35,393 nt of DNA from positions 1-35,393 of the IMG/VR virus record IMGVR_UViG_3300040751_001829. One strand, 5' to 3'. The notes under the pieces were generated by a model. It had not been told where the DNA came from, did no database searches, and worked only from the letters and a program-made list of their open reading frames with translations. This document shows, piece after piece, positions 6,305 to 14,199 of this stretch. The position numbers and the translations under genes were made by a program. The stretch's first letter is position 1; every line of letters begins with the position of its first letter. Source of the DNA: a virus.

Positions 6305-6333
6305 ATTATATCATATATTGCTGTTGCTGTAAA
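6305..6333 (-). promoter_or_regulatory. Sigma70-type (early) promoter for gene 45
   Basis: On the minus strand TTTACA (6333-6328), a 17-base spacer and TATAAT (6310-6305) lie 35 bases upstream of the gene 45 start. The GTTTACA -35 form resembles T4 early promoters. It sits in the 67-base gap after the carboxykinase gene, so it serves gene 45 and onward but not the carboxykinase. Confidence 0.8.
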
Positions 6334-6337
6334 CACA

Positions 6338-7531
6338 TTAATTTATCAATTCTTCTAATATTTCTAAGCATAACTTACTATCATCAGATGTGGTACCATC
6401 TTTAATTGCAGATTTTACACACTTACGAGTAAAATCAAGAGCATATCTGTTTCCTGATGCATCCATTCCCGTATTAATTAAATACACATTACAATTATTT
6501 GCATGGATTTTCTGCATTAAAAGATTACTGTATTCGCTTACTTGTCTAGGCATAAATGGAGAACCATAGCAGGGGCTAAATACTTTCTTAATTTCATTAT
6601 TACCTGCTTCAGTACCGGGCATCTGACTTGTGTAACCAGTTTCAAAGAATCTCTTAATAGTACCGTTTGTAATCTTACTTACTGCTGGAAATTTTCCAGT
6701 TACATCCATAGTTAAGAAAAATATATTATCTGGATGAGTAAAATCTTTATTCCCGTGATATGCATTCTCAACAGAAGTAATTGGATAACTTAATCTGGCA
6801 TTTGAAACACCTGGATTTTCTACTACTAAACAATCTTTTTTTCTAGCATCTTCTACAGCATAAAAAATTGTAGGATGTGTTTCTGGGCTAAGACCCTCAC
6901 TCTTAGCGTAGCAACCAGTTTCTACCATACGAATGCCATCTTGAGCCCAATAAACTTCATCATCACTAATTAATTTATAATCGGGATCGCTACTTAATGT
7001 AGTTTTACCTGTACCGCTTAATCCAAACATTAAATTAGTTGTATCGTTATAGGTAAAAGCACTACAGTGCATAGGTAAAGTACCATTTTCTGGTAACTCA
7101 AAACTTATAATACCGAACACACCTTTTTTAATTTCACCAAGAAACGTAGTTCCACCAATTAACATAACACATTCGTCCAAATGAACATAAATATATGGCT
7201 CATCTACTACCATTTCAGTATTATGTATAATCGTCCAATCAGCAGTATATTGTAGAGGATTGTCTACTACTGGAAACATATTACGGACAAATTGTGCATG
7301 TCTATCATCATTAGTCTCTACACGAAAACACACTCCAGCGGCATAAAATACAAGGTTATGTGAATAATCCATAAGATCCATACGCATATGCATTACGTGA
7401 TAATCTTCTTCGTTACCAATTTTATTATACTTAGGACGACTAAGATCAAGATATTTTGTTTTTTCACCAAAGAAATATTTATTTTCTGGGCTTCTACCTG
7501 TAGGTTTGGTTGTTATTTCAATATTAGGCAT
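6338..7531 (-). CDS. pckA: ATP-dependent phosphoenolpyruvate carboxykinase, compact form
   Basis: The 397-residue product is a member of the ATP-type PEP carboxykinase family (oxaloacetate + ATP to PEP + ADP + CO2). Visible motifs: GRSPENKY at 12-19 (substrate-binding Arg13), GGTTFLGEIKKGVF at 126-139 (metal-ligand Lys135), MHCSA at 154-158 (metal-ligand His155), the kinase P-loop GLSGTGKTTLS at 170-180 (Lys176), SDDE at 189-192 (Asp190/191) and NARLSYP with Arg246. The lid segment GTEAG...FSPCYGSPF is also present. Cellular enzymes are about 525-540 residues; this one lacks about 50 N-terminal and about 70 C-terminal residues. One Tyr of the usual active-site motif is Phe130, and the usual His after DDE is Val. 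Its ATG overlaps the gene 46 stop (TAATG), inside the replication operon. The family is certain; activity in infected cells is inference. Confidence 0.95.
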   Translation of the reverse strand: MPNIEITTKPTGRSPENKYFFGEKTKYLDLSRPKYNKIGNEEDYHVMHMRMDLMDYSHNLVFYAAGVCFRVETNDDRHAQFVRNMFPVVDNPLQYTADWTIIHNTEMVVDEPYIYVHLDECVMLIGGTTFLGEIKKGVFGIISFELPENGTLPMHCSAFTYNDTTNLMFGLSGTGKTTLSSDPDYKLISDDEVYWAQDGIRMVETGCYAKSEGLSPETHPTIFYAVEDARKKDCLVVENPGVSNARLSYPITSVENAYHGNKDFTHPDNIFFLTMDVTGKFPAVSKITNGTIKRFFETGYTSQMPGTEAGNNEIKKVFSPCYGSPFMPRQVSEYSNLLMQKIHANNCNVYLINTGMDASGNRYALDFTRKCVKSAIKDGTTSDDSKLCLEILEELIN

Positions 7532-9249
7532 TATGCCACCATTTTACTAAAGTTCTTTTCTTTCTTGAACTCCAGCTTTTCTTCAAATTTTCCATCAAGT
7601 ATTTCTCCTTTATGAGAGATTACAAATACGTTTGTGTCATCATCTAGTGTATGTAAAATTTTCATTAGATTATCAACACCATCATGATCTAAAGATGAAT
7701 CAAATGTTTCATCTAATATAAGCAAATTGGTAGCTACAGAGTTTTTCATCTTAGCAATCATTCTCCAAGTAAACAGTAGAGCAAGATCAATTCTTTGCTT
7801 TTCACCCTCTGAAAAAGAATCGTATGAGAATGCATCTCTATGACGTGATCTAATAGTTTCTTGAAAGCTTTCATCTAAATTAAAGTGTACAAAGAAATCC
7901 AGAACTTGAAGATATTGATTTACTAATTTATTGATTACTGGAATGTATTGTTTAATAACCTTAGTTTTAATGCCTGTATCTTTTAACATCTCAGCCATAA
8001 CAGTATTATATGAATATTCTTCATTAAGAGTTAATTTGTGTTCCATTAACTCGTTTCTTTCTTCATTCATATCATGAAGCTCTTGATTAGCCTCACCAAT
8101 ATCACCTTCTCTGGAACTAAGTCTTTGTATATCGAGATTAAAACCATCTATTTGTTTTTGATGAGATGATATAAGTTTATTATTGGTATTAATTAAATTA
8201 TTATTATCTTTAACTTCTTCAGCTTTATTATTCCATTCGTCTATTAAAGCTGCTACATCATTAGCTTCCGATTGTATTCTTTCAAGGGTTTCTTTAGTTT
8301 GTAATGCTTTTTGCTTACATTCGTGTATTTTCCTCTTTTTAAAATCTGGTTCGATTTCCTGTGAACAGGTCGGACAGGTGTCATTCTGTTCATAAAATTT
8401 AGAATCGCCAACGATTGTTTTAATTTCTGATGTTGCACTGGCCTTATCTTGTAGAATGATTTGTTTTTTATTATTTGCTTCTTTAAGTTGCTTTGATACC
8501 TCTTCGGCATTTGCTTCATTAAAAGCACTACACGCGGCATTACTATTGTGTAATTGCTTGATTTCACTCTCGACCTCTGAGATTTTTTTCTTTTTATCAT
8601 TAATCTCATCCTCATTAATTTGCGTAATATCTCTAATATATTTTCTTTGAGACTCCAGTTTGTTCTTTAGAATATCTAGTTGATATGAATTATCTTTTAG
8701 TTTTTCTTTTAGTACACTATTCTTTTCTTTTATCAAAGTATTCATTTTAGAGAAAACATTAATGTCCAGAAGATCCTCAATAACATCTCTTCTATGCTGT
8801 GCTGGTAGTTGCATAAAAGGAATAAAAGATGAAGAACCTAGCACAACAATCTGATGAAAGCTTTTATGATTTAACTTAATGATGTTTTGTTCAAGGACCT
8901 TCTGGTACTCCTTAGCGTGAGAAGATTGATTAATCATCACGCCGTTTTTCCATATTTCAAATATTTGTGGCTTTATACCACGAACAACTTTAAAAAGTGC
9001 TTTACCTATAATAAATTCAACCTCTACAACACTATCTTTATTATTGATAGTATTAACCAACTGAGGTTTATTAATATTACGATGTGGTTTACCAAATAAA
9101 CCAAAGGAAAGTGCATCAAGAATAGTTGACTTTCCCGCTCCATTTTGACCTACTATAAGGGTTGATTTTGTTCTGTTAAGACTAATAGTTGTCCAATTAT
9201 TACCAGTCGATAAAAAGTTTTTATATCGAATAGATTTAAAAGTAATCAT
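7531..9249 (-). CDS. 46: Recombination endonuclease subunit gp46 (Rad50/SbcC-like)
   Basis: The 572-residue SMC-family ATPase has Walker A GQNGAGKST at 34-42, a long coiled coil from about 170 to 430 broken by a zinc-hook CPTC near residue 292, the signature SEGEKQR near 480, Walker B LLILDET near 510 and the His-loop VISHKGE near 546. With gp47 it resects DNA ends for recombination-dependent replication and host DNA breakdown. T4 gp46 has 560 residues. ATG 9249 overlaps the stop of a 38-residue ORF, and its own stop overlaps the carboxykinase start. Confidence 0.96.
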   Translation of the reverse strand: MITFKSIRYKNFLSTGNNWTTISLNRTKSTLIVGQNGAGKSTILDALSFGLFGKPHRNINKPQLVNTINNKDSVVEVEFIIGKALFKVVRGIKPQIFEIWKNGVMINQSSHAKEYQKVLEQNIIKLNHKSFHQIVVLGSSSFIPFMQLPAQHRRDVIEDLLDINVFSKMNTLIKEKNSVLKEKLKDNSYQLDILKNKLESQRKYIRDITQINEDEINDKKKKISEVESEIKQLHNSNAACSAFNEANAEEVSKQLKEANNKKQIILQDKASATSEIKTIVGDSKFYEQNDTCPTCSQEIEPDFKKRKIHECKQKALQTKETLERIQSEANDVAALIDEWNNKAEEVKDNNNLINTNNKLISSHQKQIDGFNLDIQRLSSREGDIGEANQELHDMNEERNELMEHKLTLNEEYSYNTVMAEMLKDTGIKTKVIKQYIPVINKLVNQYLQVLDFFVHFNLDESFQETIRSRHRDAFSYDSFSEGEKQRIDLALLFTWRMIAKMKNSVATNLLILDETFDSSLDHDGVDNLMKILHTLDDDTNVFVISHKGEILDGKFEEKLEFKKEKNFSKMVA

Positions 9250-9362
9250 TCTTTTTGCCTTATTTGTTTCTTAGATTTCTGTCTATCTTTTTTCTTGGCA
9301 GCTTTTTTATAAGCTTTTTCCCATTTCTTAGATAGGCAGTGTATTCTTTCTTGTTTGGGCAC
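9246..9362 (-). CDS. 38-residue Lys-rich protein between 47 and 46
   Basis: A GTG start at 9362 overlaps the gene 47 stop (TAGTG), and the TGA stop overlaps the gene 46 start (ATGA), so the ORF exactly fills the gap. The product begins VPKQERIHCLSKKWEKAYKK and is strongly basic, with about 15 Lys/Arg in 38 residues, suggesting nucleic acid contact. T4 also has small ORFs near gene 46, but no sequence likeness is claimed. The double overlap is the main evidence. Confidence 0.6.
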   Translation of the reverse strand: MPKQERIHCLSKKWEKAYKKAAKKKDRQKSKKQIRQKE

Positions 9363-10423
9363 TAAACTATTTCCATTGATTGTGCTTCTGTAAGAAGTTT
9401 CCTCATATTTACTTTTATCTTATCTTTGTCAAGATCCGTATCAACAGCATCAACATAACTATCTAACAAAACTTCGGTATCTTCCATAGATATACTTTCG
9501 TCTTCAACATTCTCTCCAATAAACTCATTAAAGTTTTCTGCAATCTTTAGTTCATGAATCTTTCTATTCTGTATTCTATCAACTAAACGATCAAATGTAA
9601 AGAGGTCAGACTTATTAATTACAACTATTTTTACAAATTTATTATCTAAATGGTCCACATTAAAATCTGAATAACTTTGTCTTGAATCATCATATACAAT
9701 CTTTTCGTATAGAGTGTATGGATTTCTAATGGCTTCCATTTCACGAGTTTCGGTATCTATCACATGAAAGTGTTTGTTATCGTGAGCATCAGACCAGAAA
9801 AATTCCATCTGAGTGCCTAGATATGTTATATTATCTTTTATTGATTTAGTATGAAAATGGCCAGATAAAACTTTCTCAAAGCGGGAGAAAAGTTTATGAT
9901 CCATACCATGTTTATTTTCTATGCCTCGCATCATCTCAAACCCACTAAGTTCAAGATGACCGCCTAACCAATCTGCTTTACAGTTCTTAACAAACTCCAT
10001 AGATTTATCGTGATTTTCTTGAGTGATCCAAGGTAACATTGCAATCTTAAGAGAATCATATTCGAGAACACGAGGTTCCATAATAATATTAATTTCATTC
10101 ATAAAGTGACCTAATAGTTCTTTTAAACTATTTAAGTCGTTTGTATTCTTATAGTAAGTATCGTGGTTACCAGGCACAATATCCATAGACATTCCGTAAT
10201 CACGAAGATGTGATAAAAAATGTTTACGATTATGATTTAAAGCTCGGAAATTAATAAACTTACGATTATCATAATAATCACCAAGATGAATAATTTGCTT
10301 AATATCATGTTCTTTACAATACGGGAAAAAGATGTTTTCATAAAAATCTGCTGCATTATTTAAAAATACATCAGAGCTATTTCTAATACCACAGTGGGTA
10401 TCATTTAATACTGCTATTTTCAT
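9362..10423 (-). CDS. 47: Recombination endonuclease subunit gp47 (Mre11/SbcD-like)
   Basis: The 353-residue metallophosphoesterase shows the five expected motifs: NDTHCG near residue 8, HLGDYYDN near 47, VPGNHDTY near 83, WLGGHLE near 153 and SGHFHTKS near 188. Length is close to T4 gp47 (339). It is the nuclease partner of gp46 in processing DNA ends. An extended acidic C-terminal part (ENVEDESISMEDTEV) follows the catalytic domain. The gene starts 6 bases after gene 55. Confidence 0.96.
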   Translation of the reverse strand: MKIAVLNDTHCGIRNSSDVFLNNAADFYENIFFPYCKEHDIKQIIHLGDYYDNRKFINFRALNHNRKHFLSHLRDYGMSMDIVPGNHDTYYKNTNDLNSLKELLGHFMNEINIIMEPRVLEYDSLKIAMLPWITQENHDKSMEFVKNCKADWLGGHLELSGFEMMRGIENKHGMDHKLFSRFEKVLSGHFHTKSIKDNITYLGTQMEFFWSDAHDNKHFHVIDTETREMEAIRNPYTLYEKIVYDDSRQSYSDFNVDHLDNKFVKIVVINKSDLFTFDRLVDRIQNRKIHELKIAENFNEFIGENVEDESISMEDTEVLLDSYVDAVDTDLDKDKIKVNMRKLLTEAQSMEIV

Positions 10424-10429
10424 TATATA

Positions 10430-11026
10430 TCATTCCAAAAAGTCGGATAAATCTGAATCTACGTTAACTGCTCTTTTTTTTCTATTTTTTACTACTTTTG
10501 AAAAAGTTTTAATTTCTGTATCATATGCTTTTACTTTATCAATTCTATCTTTAAGTGTATCAATAAAATGATTAGCAACTTGAGATGATGCATCATCAGT
10601 GCCAAGTTCTGTAACAAGAAATGCATCTATTCCAGATTGAGCAAGATATTTTTCTTTAATTTCTTGCTGTTTCTTTTCTTTAGTAATCCTACGAAGAAAA
10701 GCATACCAAATGATCTGAGTAAAATAAGCAAACGCATTGGGTTTTCCTGTTCTAGTTGTAGCATTAATATTATAATTTTCTATAGCTTTTAAACAATTCT
10801 CTACAGCATCCATAACCATTTCTTCACGATATGTATATCGGATAAAGTTGGATTTATGAGATAGATTCTCTGCTATCTGAAGAAAACTCCTAGCGATATA
10901 GTCTGGTACTATTGGAAGTTTTTCTTCATTTTCTTTTGCTAAAGTTACTTTTTTCACATACTCTACAATAGCCAATGAAAATTCTGAATTATTAATATAG
11001 TGGATGTTTTTTGTCTTTTTTGCCAT
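10430..11026 (-). CDS. 55: Late-transcription sigma factor gp55
   Basis: The 198-residue product matches T4 gp55 in the start (IHYINNSEFSLAIVEYVK, compare YNYVNNKELLQAI), in the core (IAENLSHKSNFIRYTYREEM, compare IAEGLSKRFNF) and in the segment NAFAYFTQIIWYAFLRRITK. It also ends with an acidic-hydrophobic tail (DLSDFLE) of the kind that binds the sliding clamp in T4. It directs host RNA polymerase to TATAAATA boxes, seven of which are seen in this window. It has a strong sigma70-type promoter at 11050-11078 and heads the operon 55-47-46-pckA. Confidence 0.94.
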   Translation of the reverse strand: MAKKTKNIHYINNSEFSLAIVEYVKKVTLAKENEEKLPIVPDYIARSFLQIAENLSHKSNFIRYTYREEMVMDAVENCLKAIENYNINATTRTGKPNAFAYFTQIIWYAFLRRITKEKKQQEIKEKYLAQSGIDAFLVTELGTDDASSQVANHFIDTLKDRIDKVKAYDTEIKTFSKVVKNRKKRAVNVDSDLSDFLE

Positions 11027-11049
11027 AAATATAAACCTTTTACATATAT

Positions 11050-11078
11050 ATTATAAACTAATTATCAACAGATGTAAA
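11050..11078 (-). promoter_or_regulatory. Strong sigma70-type (early) promoter for gene 55
   Basis: On the minus strand TTTACA (11078-11073), a 17-base spacer and a perfect TATAAT (11055-11050) precede the gene 55 ATG by about 24 bases. It would give a short leader and drive 55-47-46-pckA. Confidence 0.85.
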
Positions 11079-11103
11079 CAACTATTTTTTTTGTTTTTAC
11101 ATC
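11071..11103. repeat. Inverted repeat between the divergent promoters
   Basis: GATGTAAA (11071-11078) and TTTACATC (11096-11103) form 8-base arms around a T-rich 17-base centre. One arm contains the -35 box of the gene 55 promoter. It could be an operator or chance in AT-rich DNA. Confidence 0.4.
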
Positions 11104-11112
11104 ATTTTTTGG

Positions 11113-11141
11113 TTTACAGTTGCACGAATCTAGTATATAAT
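11113..11141 (+). promoter_or_regulatory. Plus-strand sigma70-type promoter, antisense
   Basis: TTTACA (11113-11118), a 17-base spacer and TATAAT (11136-11141) on the plus strand, followed by AAAGAGTA. It points into the 3' end of the 140-residue gene and uvsW, where no plus-strand gene of ordinary size exists. The pattern GGTTTACA...TAGTATAT...AAGAGTA is shared with the promoter at 14143-14171. Confidence 0.72.
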
Positions 11142-11171
11142 AAAAGAGTACTTAGTTGAGGATAGGGAATA

Positions 11172-11594
11172 CTAATGAAGTTTAGTTTTATCAATAAAGT
11201 TAAATTTTAACACGTTATCAGCATCAATCTCTTGCGTTACATTTACTTCATCTTTTAAATTTTCTTCTTGTCTAGTATTTAATTCTTCGTCTCGTTCTAA
11301 TCTTGCTTCATTAATTTTTTCTGTAGCATTTTCATATTGTTCTAAAATATCTTTAGATGGCACCGTTGCTGCTATTAAGTGATACAGATTAATTGTTATA
11401 AAATGATCGGGTTCTTCTACATAAGTCATCCATGGTTTAAACATATAATAACTTCTTTCACTATCTAAATCTACCCTAGCTATTCTAAAAGCACCTCTTA
11501 CAACTATATCTTCCTCAAGTTCTTCCATTATCTCACAGATGATTTCAGAGCCGTCGGCTATTTTTAATTGTTTAACATTGTTTATATCTATCAT
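11172..11594 (-). CDS. Conserved-looking 140-residue protein after uvsW
   Basis: ATG 11594 overlaps the uvsW stop (ATGA). The N-terminal part (VKQLKIADGSEIICEIMEEL, then DIVVRGAFRIARV) looks like a small beta-barrel, loosely of the Sm-like style seen in small phage proteins. The middle has aromatic strands (SYYMFKPWMTYVEEP), and the C-terminal third is a charged helix rich in Glu and Asn. I do not recognise the family. Its coupling to uvsW and place before gene 55 suggest a DNA-metabolism or RNA-binding role, but this is a guess. Confidence 0.7.
   Translation of the reverse strand: MIDINNVKQLKIADGSEIICEIMEELEEDIVVRGAFRIARVDLDSERSYYMFKPWMTYVEEPDHFITINLYHLIAATVPSKDILEQYENATEKINEARLERDEELNTRQEENLKDEVNVTQEIDADNVLKFNFIDKTKLH
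11175..11210 (+). CDS. 11-codon leader-type ORF behind the antisense promoter
   Basis: ATG 11175 is preceded by GAGGATAGGG at good spacing and reads MKFSFINKVKF before TAA. It lies 34 bases downstream of the plus-strand promoter and antisense to the end of the 140-residue gene. It may be a real micro-ORF, a relic, or coincidence. Confidence 0.25.
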   Translation: MKFSFINKVKF

Positions 11595-13099
11595 ATGGTA
11601 ACCTTGTAGAATTTAAATTTAAACTTTTCTTTTTTGTAAATCTTTAATCTTTCTTCGCTGTGAAGGAGCGCATAGTTTTTTCTTGATTTATGTTGGAAGT
11701 CATCTGATATGTCATAGAGTTTAGTAGTTGTTCCATCCTCTGATTTCCGTAATCCCCTCCCAATAGACTGGAGAACTTTGATCTGGGATTTTGACGGAGA
11801 AGCAAATATGATATTATGCAAGTTCCGTATATTAATACCAGTACTAAAAGTACCAAGACTAGCAACGATGATAGCATCTTTTTGACCCTCTGTTATTTTT
11901 CTAATAGCTTCTCTATCAGAAGTTTCTGTAGCACCACTTACAAAAAATACTTTTCTTCCCTCTTTAGCCTTAGTATTTATCAGTTCAAAAAGAGGCTTTC
12001 CATGCTTCTCTACAAACTGAAATAGAACCAAAGTATTACCTTTCTGATCAAGAGCCAGGTTTCTTATAAACTTATTTCTTTGTTCATATCTTACAATATA
12101 ATCTATTTCATCTTGGTATTGTAAACCGACCATCTGTTTTTTAATTTCTTCACTGTATTGTAGTTGGATCATAAGAATTTCTAAGTCAGCAAGAGTTTGA
12201 TTGTCCTGCAAAGTTCTAGTCGTAGTAACTTTCATTACTTTGCCAAAAAGACCCTCTAATACCAACTGATGTGTTTGTGTTCCATCAAGCGTACCAGTGG
12301 TACCATAGCGATATTCTGCTAATTTACATTTATTCATAATATTAGTAAGTGATTTAGATTTAAACCCGTGGCACTCATCTCCTAAGATCATGCCAAACTG
12401 ATCAAACCAAGCGGGTGGCATTTTATAAATGGATTGCCATGTACTTATACAGATAGCACTCTCAAACTCTTTATCTTTACCAGAATAGATTTTATGCATA
12501 CCAGTAGGATTTTGTCCGTAATCGGCAAAATCTCCGTACATCTGTTCAACCAAAGATGTGGTAGGAACAATAATTAAAACTTTTCCTGCTCTTGGATAAT
12601 TAAATCCGTCTGTAAGCATCTGAAGCCAATACTTAGCTAAACAGTATAAAATTAAAGACTTACCCGAACCTGTAGGTGATAATAGTATTGATCTTTTTCT
12701 TTGTAGTCCTTCACAGATAGCATTAAACTGATAATCTCTTATGGATATGGGCTCACCTTTGCTTTTTAGATCAAGGCTTTTTATAAATTCCATAATCTTA
12801 TTAGGATCTATTTTATTATATGATTCCGGTAAACCATATTTACTTTTTTCATATTCTAGTTGATAATTTCTTTTTTCACAAAAATCTTTTACATAAGATA
12901 TGAGACCACAAGATAATTCGCAGTTATTTACGTTAAATAATCTTATCTTTCCGTCCCATACCTTATTTTTATATAAAGGCATAAATTTATAACCAGGAAC
13001 AAAGAAAGAAAAATAATCAGATAGTTCTTGAGCAATACCCCAATCGCATCCGATAATCATATTAGCATGATCTTTTTTCTGTATTTTAACTATATCCAC
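11591..13099 (-). CDS. uvsW: UvsW ATP-dependent helicase
   Basis: The 502-residue SF2 helicase has an N-terminal UvsW domain (ELSDYFSFFVPGYKF, VWDGKIRLF), Walker A SPTGSGKS near residue 141, motif Ia VPTTSLVEQM, DECH box (GDECHGF) near 241, and the C-terminal ATGTFSTGI-like VASLGTFSTGI and QSIGRGLRKSE motifs. Length equals T4 UvsW (503). It remodels branched DNA and R-loops in recombination and in the switch between replication modes. The start is GTG 13099, overlapping the uvsY stop (TAGTG). It gives MDIVKI, which lines up with the T4 start; the next Met is 13 residues in. Confidence 0.95.
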   Translation of the reverse strand: MDIVKIQKKDHANMIIGCDWGIAQELSDYFSFFVPGYKFMPLYKNKVWDGKIRLFNVNNCELSCGLISYVKDFCEKRNYQLEYEKSKYGLPESYNKIDPNKIMEFIKSLDLKSKGEPISIRDYQFNAICEGLQRKRSILLSPTGSGKSLILYCLAKYWLQMLTDGFNYPRAGKVLIIVPTTSLVEQMYGDFADYGQNPTGMHKIYSGKDKEFESAICISTWQSIYKMPPAWFDQFGMILGDECHGFKSKSLTNIMNKCKLAEYRYGTTGTLDGTQTHQLVLEGLFGKVMKVTTTRTLQDNQTLADLEILMIQLQYSEEIKKQMVGLQYQDEIDYIVRYEQRNKFIRNLALDQKGNTLVLFQFVEKHGKPLFELINTKAKEGRKVFFVSGATETSDREAIRKITEGQKDAIIVASLGTFSTGINIRNLHNIIFASPSKSQIKVLQSIGRGLRKSEDGTTTKLYDISDDFQHKSRKNYALLHSEERLKIYKKEKFKFKFYKVTI

Positions 13100-13560
13100 T
13101 AAAAACCACCAGCTTCAAATTGTTTCCATTTTATAATATTACCTATAGTTTGATGTTTCCAATTAATATTGGTTACAATTTCTTGTAGTGTTTCAACTAA
13201 GGTTTTATAATAAGTTACTCTTTCTTCACTCTTTTGAATATCTATGTCGGAATCATAATAGTGATTCATATCACCTTTCATTACTTTCATTCCATTAAAA
13301 GGATCATATTCCCAACCTCTTTCTTCTATTTGTTCTTGAGTCATTTTATCATTATAGTATAACCATTTATCTTTAAGCAAAGTTTTCTGTTTTAACTCAG
13401 TCTTTTTCAACTGTAGTTTAGAAATAGAAAGAAGTTGTAAATATTTTGCGTGAAGTTTTGCTATGTCAATTGATGATTTATCCAAATGGCTTTCATCAAT
13501 TACACAGTCTTTTTTCCAATCATTAAGTATATCTTCAAGATTCAGCAAGTGCATCTCCAT
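13099..13560 (-). CDS. uvsY: UvsY recombination mediator
   Basis: The 153-residue product shares with T4 UvsY the start (LNLEDILNDWKKDCVIDESHLD, compare MRLEDLQEELKKDVFIDSTKL) and the end (IIKWKQFEAGGF, compare MRAFEAGK). UvsY loads the UvsX recombinase onto gp32-coated single strands. It is followed by uvsW in a coupled pair. The start could also be the Met two codons in (13554). The ribosome site is weak for both. Confidence 0.85.
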   Translation of the reverse strand: MEMHLLNLEDILNDWKKDCVIDESHLDKSSIDIAKLHAKYLQLLSISKLQLKKTELKQKTLLKDKWLYYNDKMTQEQIEERGWEYDPFNGMKVMKGDMNHYYDSDIDIQKSEERVTYYKTLVETLQEIVTNINWKHQTIGNIIKWKQFEAGGF

Positions 13561-13588
13561 AATAAATTAATTTCAATATTAATAGTAT

Positions 13589-14086
13589 CTATACTAATTC
13601 AAAGTATGATATTTTAAAGTTTACCGGAAAGGTAATAACTGGAGTTTCGGTACCAGATGCTTCTAATAATAGTGTTCCTATATTTGTCACTACACAGTCT
13701 ATATATCTAATTTTTTTAACAACATTATTATGACTACTTAGTATAGACAATGTTATATCAACTACATTTTCATCATCTGCTATTATTTTATTTTTATTAT
13801 TTGATGGAGTGACTACAAGACTTTCTAACCAATTATATACTTCAACATAGCTTGTCATATTTTCATCTACTAATACATCAAAAGCTAAATCGTCAACACC
13901 AATTGTATCTCCTGGAACAGCAATACTTTGAATTCGTTTATATGGTACTATAGGTGCAGTAACTGTTACTCCAGGGTGGATAACTCTTTGAGCAAAAAAT
14001 TCTAAGTTACCATATTTTTTTCTATCTATAACAACCTTAAAGTTGCTAGCCTGTAAAAAATTAAAATTTTCAGTAAGGTCTGCCAT
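13589..14086 (-). CDS. gp19-like tail tube family protein
   Basis: The 165-residue product has the make-up of the T4 tail-tube fold family: NFLQASNFKVVIDRKKYGNL at the start, the VIHPGVTVTAPIVPYK segment, FDVLVDENMTSYVEVYNWL in the middle, and a strand-rich end (FPVNFKISYFELV). It is distinct from the main tube protein at 27339-27881 and probably has a baseplate or tube-end role. Marine T4-like phages often have such a second copy near uvsY. A CGGAGAGG ribosome site and a late promoter box at 14111-14118 suit a structural gene. Confidence 0.75.
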   Translation of the reverse strand: MADLTENFNFLQASNFKVVIDRKKYGNLEFFAQRVIHPGVTVTAPIVPYKRIQSIAVPGDTIGVDDLAFDVLVDENMTSYVEVYNWLESLVVTPSNNKNKIIADDENVVDITLSILSSHNNVVKKIRYIDCVVTNIGTLLLEASGTETPVITFPVNFKISYFELV

Positions 14087-14110
14087 GTGCCTCTCCGTTG
14101 AAGTTATATC

Positions 14111-14118
14111 TATTTATA
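14111..14118 (-). promoter_or_regulatory. T4-type late promoter box TATAAATA
   Basis: An exact TATAAATA on the minus strand, 25 bases upstream of the gp19-like gene, in the 113-base gap shared with the divergent plus-strand promoter. Confidence 0.78.
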
Positions 14119-14142
14119 TTGATAAAAAGTACATTTTAGGGG

Positions 14143-14171
14143 TTTACAAGTGATGATTTTTAGTATATGTT
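14143..14171 (+). promoter_or_regulatory. Sigma70-type promoter for the plus-strand gene
   Basis: TTTACA (14143-14148), a 17-base spacer and TATGTT (14166-14171), followed by GTAAGAGTA, lie 28 bases before ATG 14200. It resembles the promoter at 11113-11141 base for base around both boxes. Confidence 0.75.
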
Positions 14172-14199
14172 GTAAGAGTAAATAGAATCGGAGAAAGAT

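Noticed and set aside
8253-8615. 120-residue ORF within gene 46
   Set aside because: It is a shifted frame inside the coiled-coil part of gp46, without ribosome site or family features.
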